DNA of 20,170 nucleotides, taken from assembly GCA_031390425.1 (NCBI GenBank), contig JANMTL010000037.1, forward strand, positions 1-20,170, read 5' to 3'. This document shows, in pieces, positions 1 to 7,074 of this stretch (its first letter is position 1; the number at the start of each line of letters is the position of its first letter). The notes under the pieces are model-generated. The model was given only the letters and a program-made list of their open reading frames with translations, was not told where the DNA came from and ran no database searches. Made by a program: the position numbers and the translations under genes. The stretch comes from PBB1 sp031390425 (GTDB lineage: Bacteria > Pseudomonadota > Gammaproteobacteria > Burkholderiales > Burkholderiaceae_C).

Positions 1-1063
1 GCCGGACCGGAGCTACTTCGTCGGCTGCTCGGGCGGCGGCAACCAGGGCCTGACGCTGGCCCATCGGTTCCCCACCTACTTCGACGGCATCATCGCCACC
101 GCGCCGGCGATCAGCGTCGCCAAGGGGGCGTCGATCTCGACGGCCTACCTCACGCAGCAGTTCAACGCGATCGCACCCCGCGATGCGGCGGGTGCGCCGA
201 TCCTGTCCCAGGCGTTCTCCAATGCGGACTTGAACCTCGTCGCCGCGCGCATCAAGACCCGCTGCGACGCAGTCGACGGGTTGACGGACGGCCTGGTGTC
301 GCGCCCTGCGGCCTGCGTGTTCGATCCGGCTGAATTGCAATGCAGTGGCGCGAAGGCCGCCGACTGCCTGAGCGCACCGCAGGTCAATGCCTTGACCCAG
401 GCCTTCGCCGGGCCGAAGAATTCGGCGGGCCAATCGCTCTATGCGCGTTGGCCGTGGGACCCGGGAATCGCGGCGGCAGGCTGGCGCGCCTGGACGCTGG
501 GCAATTCGCCGACGGCCGCGTCCGACTCACGGTTCAAGCTGCTGATCGAGCCGACCATCGGCTACGAGTTCGTCACGCCTCCGGACACCTCGATCACGCT
601 CGCGAACTTCGACTTCGACCGCGACCCGGCGCGCATGGATGCGTACGACAGCATCTACGGCAACTCGACGCAGACCTCGCTCGCCCCCTTCAAGGCACGC
701 GGCGGCAAGCTGATGATGTTCCACGGCATGGCCGACCCGATCTTTTCGGCCGCCGAGTCGCAGGCGCACTACGAGAAGATCGCCGCCAACAATGGCGGCA
801 TCCCGGCCGCGCAGGCCTTCGCGCGCTTGTTTCAGGTGCCCGGCATGAACCACTGCTCCGGCGGCCCGGCGACCGATGCCTACGACGGACTGTCGGCCAT
901 CGTCGAGTGGGTCGAGAAGGGCAGCGCGCCCGAGTCCATCGCGGCGCGTGGCACGGTCGACCTGCCCGGTGTCCAGCGCCCCTTGTGCGCCTATCCGAAG
1001 TACGCGAAGTACAACGGCAGCGGTGACGTGAACGCTGCGGCCAGCTTCACCTGCACGCCGTAG
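1..1063 (+). CDS. Tannase/feruloyl esterase family protein (5' end outside window)
   Basis: An alpha/beta-hydrolase of the tannase/feruloyl esterase family, which cleaves ester bonds of gallic or hydroxycinnamic acid conjugates and is usually secreted. The frame is open from base 2, so the first ATG in frame (230) is internal and the true start lies upstream. Visible signatures are YFVGCSGGGNQG near the left edge (nucleophile Ser codon at 29-31 next to Cys at 26-28), GMADPIF (Asp codon 734-736) and GMNHCSGG (His 851-853 followed by Cys 854-856). This is the family's CS-D-HC arrangement, in which the two cysteines form a disulfide linking the Ser and His regions. The C-terminus is intact and ends with TCTP. 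The signal peptide and N-terminal part cannot be seen. The substrate could be a feruloyl ester, a tannin or another aromatic ester such as a terephthalate ester. The terminator at 1081 separates it from the next operon. Confidence 0.85.
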   Translation, partial: PDRSYFVGCSGGGNQGLTLAHRFPTYFDGIIATAPAISVAKGASISTAYLTQQFNAIAPRDAAGAPILSQAFSNADLNLVAARIKTRCDAVDGLTDGLVSRPAACVFDPAELQCSGAKAADCLSAPQVNALTQAFAGPKNSAGQSLYARWPWDPGIAAAGWRAWTLGNSPTAASDSRFKLLIEPTIGYEFVTPPDTSITLANFDFDRDPARMDAYDSIYGNSTQTSLAPFKARGGKLMMFHGMADPIFSAAESQAHYEKIAANNGGIPAAQAFARLFQVPGMNHCSGGPATDAYDGLSAIVEWVEKGSAPESIAARGTVDLPGVQRPLCAYPKYAKYNGSGDVNAAASFTCTP

Positions 1064-1080
1064 CCGCCGCGGATCTGCGC

Positions 1081-1116
1081 AACGCCCGTGTGTGCCGACA
1101 GGCATGCGCGGGCGTT
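1081..1116 (+). terminator. Strong hairpin after the esterase gene
   Basis: A 16-bp fully paired stem including three G-T wobbles (1081-1096 with 1101-1116, arms beginning AACGCCCG and ending CGGGCGTT) closes a GACA tetraloop 17 bases after the esterase stop codon. Only a weak pyrimidine run (CTTC) follows, so it may be a Rho-independent terminator with a poor U-tract or an mRNA 3'-end stabiliser. Confidence 0.6.
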
Positions 1117-1196
1117 CTTCATGGAGGATCCACGCCCTTCGCCCCCGTGATACCCCTCTGAGGGCTTTCCCGCGAAGCGCTGCAGCAGACATCACA

Positions 1197-1243
1197 GTCG
1201 GCGCCGACGTGCCTAGACTCGCCATTCCGTAAGTCGAATTCGA
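1197..1243. promoter_or_regulatory. Candidate IclR promoter/operator region
   Basis: The gap before the IclR gene holds two perfect palindromes: GTCGGCGCCGAC at 1197-1208 and TCGAATTCGA at 1234-1243. A possible -10 box (TAGACT, 1214-1219) lies between them, although no convincing -35 is visible. IclR proteins commonly bind palindromes near their own promoters, so these are candidate autoregulatory sites. The assignment rests only on symmetry and position. Confidence 0.3.
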
Positions 1244-1263
1244 TTCAGCCTGTTGAACTTCCC

Positions 1264-2178
1264 ATGATGACCAGCCGTGCTGCCCCTGCGTCCGCGACCG
1301 CGCTGGTCCCGGCGGTGTCGCGCGCGCTGACCTTGCTCGACACGCTGGCGCAGCAGCGCCAGCCGATGAGCCTGACGCGTCTGGCGAACGACCTCGACCT
1401 GCCCAAGAGCAGCGTGCATGGCCTGTGCAACACGCTGGTCAGCTTCGGCTACCTGCGGCGCCAGTCGGACGGGGCCTTCCTGATCGGCCCGCGCGTGATG
1501 ACGCTGGCCGGTGCTTTCGTCGCCGGCACCGATGTCGCGCAGGAGTTCAATGCGCTGTGGAGCGGCCTCGCCGCGCAGCCGGACGACACGATGATCCTGT
1601 CGGTGCTGAATGGCCCTGACGTGCTCTATGTCGCCACCCGCGAAGGCTCGCGCCCGCTCGGCCTTGCCTTCAATGTGGGCATGCAGCTGCCGGCGCATCT
1701 GGCCGCCACCGGCAAGGCGATGCTCGCGTTCACCGATCCCGACGTCGTTCGCCGCCTGCTGCCGGCCGGCGCGCTGGTGAAGATGACGCGCCGCGGACCG
1801 GCCGATGTCGATGACTTCCTCAACGAACTCGCGACCACGCGCCGACGCGGCTACAGCGTCGATGACGAAGGCGTGCGCGACGGCGTCTGCTGCTTCGGCG
1901 CACCGGTCTTCGATGCCTCGCAGCAACCGGTCGCCGGCGTCGGCCTGTGCACCAGCAAGATCCGCCTGACGCCGGGCGAGGCTGAACGGCATGTGGCCGT
2001 ACTGATGCGCGTCTGCGGCGAGTTGACGCGCCGGCTTGGTGGCGAGATGCCGGTGCCGGTCAAGCGCAAGGGCGTGAGGGCGCCCACGGCCCCCGTGGCC
2101 CCTGCGCCGACGCCTGTCGCCAGCGCCGCGGCAACCCGCGCTCCCCGGGTCCCTTCAACGCGAAAGCGCGCAGCATGA
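1264..2178 (+). CDS. IclR family transcriptional regulator
   Basis: A DNA-binding regulator of the IclR family, many of which control aromatic or carboxylic acid catabolism and transport. The N-terminal winged helix-turn-helix lies at about residues 17-75 (SLTRLANDLDLPKSSVHGLCNTL). It is followed by the IclR effector-binding domain, with typical LPAHLAATGKAMLAF and GYSVDDEGVRDGVCCFGAPVFD segments. At 304 residues it is longer than the usual 250-270. The excess is a C-terminal tail of about 40 residues rich in Ala, Pro, Arg and Lys. Its stop codon overlaps the livG start (ATGA), so regulator and transporter are translationally coupled. That makes local control of the transporter likely, with the imported compound or a metabolite as probable effector. 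The start at 1264 has a second Met at codon 2 and no clear ribosome binding site. Confidence 0.88.
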   Translation: MMTSRAAPASATALVPAVSRALTLLDTLAQQRQPMSLTRLANDLDLPKSSVHGLCNTLVSFGYLRRQSDGAFLIGPRVMTLAGAFVAGTDVAQEFNALWSGLAAQPDDTMILSVLNGPDVLYVATREGSRPLGLAFNVGMQLPAHLAATGKAMLAFTDPDVVRRLLPAGALVKMTRRGPADVDDFLNELATTRRRGYSVDDEGVRDGVCCFGAPVFDASQQPVAGVGLCTSKIRLTPGEAERHVAVLMRVCGELTRRLGGEMPVPVKRKGVRAPTAPVAPAPTPVASAAATRAPRVPSTRKRAA

Positions 2179-2948
2179 GTGGTGAGTACATCCTGGAGAC
2201 GAAGCAGCTGACGAAGGAGTTCAAGGGCTTCGTCGCAGTCAGCAAGGTCGACCTGCGCGTGCGGCGCGGCAGCATCCATGCGCTGATCGGGCCGAACGGC
2301 GCCGGCAAGACGACCTGCTTCAACCTGCTGACGAAGTTCCTGATCCCGACCTCGGGCCAGATCGTGTTCGACGGGCACGACATCACGTCCGAGAAGCCGG
2401 CGCAGATCGCACGCCGCGGCGTGATCCGCTCGTTCCAGATCTCGGCCGTCTTTCCGCACCTGAGCGTGCTGGAGAACGTGCGCGTCGCGCTGCAGCGCAA
2501 GCTGGGCACATCGTTCCAGTTCTGGCGTTCGGAGAAGTCGCTCGACAGCCTGAATGCACGGGCCATCGAGGTGCTGGCCGCTGTCGATCTGGAGAAGTAC
2601 GCGGCCTTGCCGGCGGTCGAATTGAGCTATGGCCGCAAGCGCGCCCTGGAGATCGCGACGACGCTGGCGATGGACCCGAAGCTGATGCTGCTCGACGAGC
2701 CGACGCAGGGCATGGGGCTCGAGGACGTCGACCGCATCCGTCAACTGATCAAGAAGGTCTCGGCCGACCGCACGATATTGATGGTCGAGCACAACATGAG
2801 CGTGGTGTCGAGCATCGCCGACACGATCACCGTGCTGCAGCGCGGCGCGACGCTGGCCGAAGGGCCCTATGAGCAGGTGTCGAAGAATCCCGCGGTGATC
2901 GAGGCCTACATGGGCAGCTCGAGCACCGAGCTGGTCGGAGCGCACTGA
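2175..2948 (+). CDS. livG: Branched-chain amino acid-type ABC transporter ATP-binding protein LivG
   Basis: The first of two cytoplasmic ATPases energising a Liv/HAAT-type ABC importer. Walker A is GPNGAGKT at residues 39-46, the signature is ELSYGRKRALEIA, Walker B is LMLLDEPTQGM with D174 and catalytic E175, and the switch histidine H206 sits in MVEHNM. The C-terminus has the short extension typical of LivG (EGPYEQVSKNPAVIEAYMG). Length (257 aa) is normal. It overlaps the IclR gene by 4 bases and livF by one base (TGATG), so the cassette is one transcript. The importer class carries amino acids, amides, urea or aromatic acids. The neighbouring esterase and Mo-hydroxylase make an aromatic acid plausible here, but this is inference. 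Confidence 0.92.
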   Translation: MSGEYILETKQLTKEFKGFVAVSKVDLRVRRGSIHALIGPNGAGKTTCFNLLTKFLIPTSGQIVFDGHDITSEKPAQIARRGVIRSFQISAVFPHLSVLENVRVALQRKLGTSFQFWRSEKSLDSLNARAIEVLAAVDLEKYAALPAVELSYGRKRALEIATTLAMDPKLMLLDEPTQGMGLEDVDRIRQLIKKVSADRTILMVEHNMSVVSSIADTITVLQRGATLAEGPYEQVSKNPAVIEAYMGSSSTELVGAH

Positions 2949-3652
2949 TGGCGCAACGTTTTCTCGAGGTCGCGGGCGTGCAGGGCTGGTACGGCGAATC
3001 GCACGTCTTGCATGGCGTGAACTTCCACGTCAACAAAGGCGAAGTGGTCACGCTGCTCGGCCGCAACGGTGCCGGCCGCACCAGCACCTTGCGCGCGATC
3101 ATGGGACTGACCGGTAGCCGCAAGGGCTCGATCAAGGTCCGTGGGCAGGAAGCGATCGGCATGGCCACGCATCGCATCGCGCGGCTGGGCATCGGCTATT
3201 GCCCGGAAGAGCGCGGCATCTTCTCCAGCCTGTCGGCCGAAGAGAACCTGATGCTGCCGCCGGTGCTCGGCCCGGGCGGCATGAGCGTCGAGCAGATCTA
3301 CACGATGTTCCCGAACCTGCGTGAGCGCGCATCGAGCCAGGGCACGCGGCTGTCCGGCGGCGAGCAGCAGATGCTGGCGGTCGCGCGCATCCTGCGCACC
3401 GGCGCGCGGCTGCTGTTGCTCGATGAGATTTCAGAAGGCCTGGCGCCGGTGATCGTGCACAAGCTCGCCGAGATGGTGCTCGCGCTGCGCAAGCAGGGCT
3501 ACACGGTGCTGATGGTCGAGCAGAATTTCCGCTTCGCTGCGCCACTGGCCGATCGCTTTTTGGTGATGGAGCACGGCCGCGTGATCCAGCAGTTCAGCCA
3601 GGCCGAACTGCCGCAGCGCATAGGCCAGTTGCATAAATACCTCGGCGTTTGA
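2948..3652 (+). CDS. livF: Branched-chain amino acid-type ABC transporter ATP-binding protein LivF
   Basis: The second ATPase of the importer (234 aa, normal LivF length). The signature LSGGEQQM, Walker B LLLLDEISEGLAP (D159, E160) and switch His in MVEQNF-like context are present. In that last motif the usual histidine position reads Q (VEQN), which is common in LivF. The Walker A loop reads GRNGAGRTS, so the normally essential lysine is arginine at residue 44 (codon CGC at 3077-3079). A two-base change separates CGC from either lysine codon, so this is unlikely to be a reading error. I recall similar GRNGAGRT loops in LivF proteins of related transporters, but cannot confirm that here. LivG keeps an intact P-loop, so the heterodimer would have at least one canonical site. 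Confidence 0.9.
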   Translation: MAQRFLEVAGVQGWYGESHVLHGVNFHVNKGEVVTLLGRNGAGRTSTLRAIMGLTGSRKGSIKVRGQEAIGMATHRIARLGIGYCPEERGIFSSLSAEENLMLPPVLGPGGMSVEQIYTMFPNLRERASSQGTRLSGGEQQMLAVARILRTGARLLLLDEISEGLAPVIVHKLAEMVLALRKQGYTVLMVEQNFRFAAPLADRFLVMEHGRVIQQFSQAELPQRIGQLHKYLGV

Positions 3653-3681
3653 TACCGCCTGTCTTGATCCACCTCCACTTG

Positions 3682-3693
3682 AACTCCGGAGTT
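3682..3693 (+). promoter_or_regulatory. Ribosome binding site of the binding-protein gene inside a 12-bp palindrome
   Basis: The Shine-Dalgarno core GGAG (3688-3691), 7 bases before the ATG at 3699, is embedded in the perfect palindrome AACTCCGGAGTT. Self-pairing in the mRNA would occlude the site. The binding protein is usually made in excess over the other transporter subunits, so a structure here could tune translation. That role is speculative. Confidence 0.35.
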
Positions 3694-3698
3694 TCCGC

Positions 3699-4913
3699 AT
3701 GAACCTGAAGAAAACTTTCATCGCCTGCACGCTGGCCACGGCTGCGCTGTTCACCACCACCGCACCGGCGCATGCGCAGGTGTCGGGCGACGTGATCCGC
3801 ATCGGCTTCATCACCGACATGTCGAGCGTGTATTCCGACCTCGACGGCCCGGCCGGTGCCGAGGCGATCCGCATGGCGGTGGCCGATATGGGCGGCGCGA
3901 TCGACGGCAAGAAGATCGAGGTGCTGGTGGCCGATCACCAGAACAAGACCGATGTGGCCGCCTCGAAGGCGCGTGAATGGTTCGACCAGCAGGGGCTCGA
4001 TGTGCTGATCGGTGGCACCAACTCCGGCGCCATGCTGGCGATGGCGAAAGTGGCGCTCGAGAAGAAAAAGCCGTTCATCGTCATCGGCTCCGGCAGCGCC
4101 GCGCTGACCAACGAGCAGTGCACGCCGTACACGGTGCATTACGCCTACGACACCGTCGCGCTCGGCAAGGGCACCGGCGGCGCGGTGGTCAAAGCCGGTG
4201 GCAAGTCGTGGTTTTTTCTGACGGCCGACTACGCCTTCGGGCAGGCGCTGCAGGCGGACACCACCACGGTCGTCAAGGCCAACGGCGGCACGGTGGTCGG
4301 CTCGGTGAAGCACCCGCTGAACGCCAGCGATTTCTCCTCTTTCTTGCTGCAGGCGCAGTCCAGCAAGGCGCAGATATTGGGGCTGGCGAATGCGGGCGGA
4401 GACACGGTCAATGCCATCAAGGCGGCCAACGAATTCGGGGTCACCAAGTCGATGAAGATGGCCGGGCTGCTGGTGTTCATCAACGACATCCACTCGCTGG
4501 GCCTGAAGACGACGCAGGGCATGTACCTGACCGACAGTTGGTACTGGAACCAGTCGCCCGACGCGCGCGCCTGGAGCCGCCGCTTCTTCGAGAAATGGAA
4601 GCGCATGCCGTCATCGGTGCAGGCGGCCGACTATTCAGCCGCGGCGCATTACTTGAATGCGGTCAAGGCGATAAAGACCGACGACGGCGACAAGGTGCTG
4701 GCGCACATGCGCAAGACGAAGATCAACGATTTCTATGCGAAGAACGGCACCATCCGCGATGACGGCCGCATGGTCCACGACATGTTCTTGATGCAGGTGA
4801 AGGCGCCTGAGCAGTCGAAGGAGCCTTGGGACTACTACAACCTGATCGCGACGATTGCGGGCGACGAAGCGTTCACGACGAAGGCGGAAACCAACTGCCC
4901 GTTGTGGAAGTGA
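3699..4913 (+). CDS. Periplasmic substrate-binding protein of the Liv-type ABC transporter
   Basis: The extracytoplasmic receptor that captures the ligand and delivers it to LivH/LivM. It starts with a classical signal peptide (two Lys, hydrophobic core, AHA|Q cleavage after residue 26). It continues as a type I periplasmic binding fold of the receptor family found with Liv transporters: VIRIGFITDMSSVYSD, then GGTNSGAMLAMAKVA and KSWFFLTADYAFGQ. Length (404 aa) suits the aromatic and carboxylate receptor branch, which is slightly longer than LivK (about 370). The order ATPase-ATPase-receptor-permease-permease is common in Burkholderiales catabolic transporters. Ligand identity cannot be read from the sequence. 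The start is supported by GGAG at a spacing of 7. Confidence 0.9.
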   Translation: MNLKKTFIACTLATAALFTTTAPAHAQVSGDVIRIGFITDMSSVYSDLDGPAGAEAIRMAVADMGGAIDGKKIEVLVADHQNKTDVAASKAREWFDQQGLDVLIGGTNSGAMLAMAKVALEKKKPFIVIGSGSAALTNEQCTPYTVHYAYDTVALGKGTGGAVVKAGGKSWFFLTADYAFGQALQADTTTVVKANGGTVVGSVKHPLNASDFSSFLLQAQSSKAQILGLANAGGDTVNAIKAANEFGVTKSMKMAGLLVFINDIHSLGLKTTQGMYLTDSWYWNQSPDARAWSRRFFEKWKRMPSSVQAADYSAAAHYLNAVKAIKTDDGDKVLAHMRKTKINDFYAKNGTIRDDGRMVHDMFLMQVKAPEQSKEPWDYYNLIATIAGDEAFTTKAETNCPLWK

Positions 4914-4941
4914 TTTCGAGCGACATCGTACTGACAGCGCT

Positions 4942-5829
4942 GTGACCGAGATCTTCGGCATCCCCGTCCAGGCGCTGCTCGGGCAGTTGCTGCTCGGGCT
5001 GGTCAACGGCTCGTTCTATGCGCTGCTCAGCCTCGGGCTGGCGGTGATCTTCGGGCTGCTGGGCATCGTCAATTTTGCGCACGGGGCGCTGTACATGATC
5101 GGCGCCTACGTAGCTTGGTTCGCGCTGGAGAAATTCGGCCTCGGCTACTGGTGGGCGCTGGCGTTGGCGCCGTTGATCGTCGGTGCGCTCGGCGCGCTGA
5201 TCGAGCGCACGCTGCTCAAGCGCCTGTATCGGCTCGATCCGCTGTACGGCCTGCTGCTGACCTTCGGGCTGGCGTTGATCTTCGAAGGCGTGTTCCGCGA
5301 CCAGTTCGGCGTGTCGGGCCAGCAGTACCCGGTTCCCGACGCGTTGCAGGGCGCGACCGATGTCGGCTTCATGGTGCTGCCCAACTACCGCGCCTGGGTC
5401 ATCGTCGCGTCGCTCACGATCTGCGGCGTCACCTGGTTTTTGATCGAGCGCACGCGACTCGGCGCCACCTTGCGCGCGGGCACCGAAAACCCGGCGCTGG
5501 TGCAGGCTTTCGGCATCGACGTGCCGACCATGGTCACGCTGACTTATGCGGGCGGCGCCGCCCTCGCCGCGCTGGCCGGCGTGCTGGCCGCGCCGGTGAT
5601 CCAGGTCACGCCGCTGATGGGCAGCAACCTGATCATCGTGGTGTTCGCGGTGGTGGTGATCGGCGGCATGGGCTCGATCCTCGGCTCGATCCTCTCCGGC
5701 CTGGCGCTCGGCCTGATCGAAGGGCTGACCCGGGTGGTCTACCCCGAGGCGTCGAGCATCGTCGTCTTCGTCGTGATGGCGATTGTTCTCATGTTCAAGC
5801 CCGTCGGCCTGTTCGGCAAGGAACGCTGA
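4942..5829 (+). CDS. livH: Branched-chain amino acid-type ABC transporter permease LivH
   Basis: An inner-membrane permease, 295 aa, with about eight hydrophobic segments. It carries the family pattern FGIPVQALLGQLLLGLVNGSFYALLSLG at the N-terminus, then GIVNFAHGALYMIGAY, and GGMGSILGS near the cytoplasmic coupling region. I chose the GTG at 4942, because translation from it begins VTEIFGIPVQ exactly where LivH homologues begin. The in-frame ATG at 4855 would overlap the receptor gene by 59 bases and add a non-homologous arginine-rich leader. No strong ribosome binding site is visible before the GTG. It pairs with LivM to form the translocation channel, and its stop overlaps the livM start by one base (TGATG). 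Confidence 0.9.
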   Translation: MTEIFGIPVQALLGQLLLGLVNGSFYALLSLGLAVIFGLLGIVNFAHGALYMIGAYVAWFALEKFGLGYWWALALAPLIVGALGALIERTLLKRLYRLDPLYGLLLTFGLALIFEGVFRDQFGVSGQQYPVPDALQGATDVGFMVLPNYRAWVIVASLTICGVTWFLIERTRLGATLRAGTENPALVQAFGIDVPTMVTLTYAGGAALAALAGVLAAPVIQVTPLMGSNLIIVVFAVVVIGGMGSILGSILSGLALGLIEGLTRVVYPEASSIVVFVVMAIVLMFKPVGLFGKER

Positions 5830-6770
5830 TGAGCTCTGCATACGGCAAGTGGTTGTGGCTCGCGGGGCTGGTGGTGCTGCTGCTCGCGCCGTTCATCGGC
5901 CTGTACCCGGTCTTCATGATGAAGGCGCTGTGCTACGCGATCTTCGCGTGTGCGTTCAACCTGCTGCTGGGCTACACCGGGCTGCTGTCGTTCGGCCATG
6001 CGGCCTTTTTGGGCGCGGCGGCTTACGCCACGGGCTGGCTGGTGCGCAGCGCCGCCTGGTCGCCCGAGCTCGGCGTGCTGGCCGGCACCGGCATCGCCGC
6101 GCTGCTCGGGCTGGGGGTCGGACTGCTGGCGATCCGCCGCCAGGGCATCTATTTCGCGATGATCACGCTGGCGCTGGCGCAGATGGTGTATTTCGTTTGC
6201 CTGCAGGCGCCGTTCACCGGCGGCGAAGACGGCCTGCAAGGCGTGCCGCGCGGGGTGCTGTTCGGCGTCGTTCCGCTGGCGGGCGACATCACGATGTACT
6301 ACGTCGTGCTGGCGGTGTTCGTCGCGGTGTTCGCGCTGATCGTGCGCATCGTCCACTCGCCGTTCGGCCAGGTGCTCAAAGCCATCCGCGAGAACGAGCC
6401 GCGCGCCGTCTCGCTCGGCTACGACGTCGATCGCTACAAGCTGCTGGCCTTCGTGTTGTCGACCGCACTCGCGGGCCTGGCCGGATCGTTGAAGACGCTG
6501 GTGCTGGGCTTCGCCACGCTGTCCGATGCGCACTGGTCGCTGTCGGGCGAGGTGGTGCTGATGACGCTGCTCGGCGGCATGGGCACCTTCGCGGGGCCGG
6601 TGATCGGCGCGTTCACCATCATCGGCTTGCAAGACTACCTGTCCGACCGCGTCGGCTCGTGGGTCACGGTGATCATCGGCGTGACCTTCGTACTCTGCGT
6701 CCTCGCGTTTCGCCGTGGGGTGGTCGGCGAGCTGCTGGCATGGCAGCAGCGGCGGGCGGGCCGGCGCTGA
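5829..6770 (+). CDS. livM: Branched-chain amino acid-type ABC transporter permease LivM
   Basis: The second inner-membrane permease (313 aa, about nine to ten hydrophobic helices). Typical LivM segments are NLLLGYTGLLSFGHAAFLG, RRQGIYFAMITLALAQM, SPFGQVLKAIRENEPRA (cytoplasmic loop contacting the ATPases) and LLGGMGTFAGPVIGAF. The ATG at 5829 overlaps the livH stop. The frame is open further upstream inside livH, but that portion translates into arginine-rich noise. It is the last gene of the transporter operon; the protein ends with a basic tail (QQRRAGRR). Confidence 0.92.
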   Translation: MSSAYGKWLWLAGLVVLLLAPFIGLYPVFMMKALCYAIFACAFNLLLGYTGLLSFGHAAFLGAAAYATGWLVRSAAWSPELGVLAGTGIAALLGLGVGLLAIRRQGIYFAMITLALAQMVYFVCLQAPFTGGEDGLQGVPRGVLFGVVPLAGDITMYYVVLAVFVAVFALIVRIVHSPFGQVLKAIRENEPRAVSLGYDVDRYKLLAFVLSTALAGLAGSLKTLVLGFATLSDAHWSLSGEVVLMTLLGGMGTFAGPVIGAFTIIGLQDYLSDRVGSWVTVIIGVTFVLCVLAFRRGVVGELLAWQQRRAGRR

Positions 6771-6860
6771 GTGGGGCCGCCCGCTGCGCTCGACGGGTGG
6801 GACGGCGCCTACATGCACAAGAGCGCTCGGCCACTTGTCCGTCGGGCCGCGTCGATCGAA

Positions 6861-6905
6861 GCTCACCCATCACACGCAAACGCATCGTGCGTTTGCAGGG
6901 TGAGC
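6861..6905 (+). promoter_or_regulatory. Two-part hairpin just upstream of the small membrane-protein gene
   Basis: An outer stem GCTCACCC/GGGTGAGC (6861-6868 with 6898-6905) encloses an inner perfect stem GCAAACGCA/TGCGTTTGC (6876-6884 with 6888-6896) around a TCG loop. A 7-base bulge lies on the left side and one base on the right. The Shine-Dalgarno GGAG of the next gene begins 5 bases after the outer arm. No U-run follows, so a leader structure controlling translation or stability, or a weak end for the liv transcript, are both possible. Confidence 0.5.
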
Positions 6906-6919
6906 CTTTGGAGAACGAC

Positions 6920-7069
6920 GTGCTCTACACCATTGCAGTGATCCTGTTGATCCTTTGGGTTCTGGGCCTGGTGACCTCATTCACCGCGGGCGGCTTGTTG
7001 CACATCTTGCTGGTCGCGGCGGTGATCGTCGTTGTGTACCAGTTGATCACCGGACGCAGCGTGGGCTAG
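6920..7069 (+). CDS. Small lmo0937-like membrane protein
   Basis: A 49-residue protein starting at GTG 6920 with a good ribosome binding site (GGAG at 6910-6913, 6-base spacing). The sequence MLYTIAVILLILWVLGLV, then TSFTAGGLLHILLVAAVIVV and a short polar end (LITGRSVG) forms two hydrophobic helices with a Gly-rich turn. That pattern matches the lmo0937 family of tiny membrane proteins, which are widespread, of unknown biochemical role and often found with envelope or stress genes. The longer frame reading through from livM is not credible upstream. Its stop lies 5 bases from the stop of the convergent TetR gene, leaving no room for a conventional terminator. Confidence 0.8.
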   Translation: MLYTIAVILLILWVLGLVTSFTAGGLLHILLVAAVIVVVYQLITGRSVG

Positions 7070-7074
7070 ACAAG

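Noticed and set aside
230..1063. Esterase gene starting at ATG 230
   Set aside because: The frame is open to the window edge, and the nucleophile motif GCSGGG lies upstream of 230, so this ATG is internal.
4855..4941. livH start at ATG 4855
   Set aside because: It overlaps the receptor gene and gives an Arg-rich leader. Homologous sequence begins at the GTG at 4942.
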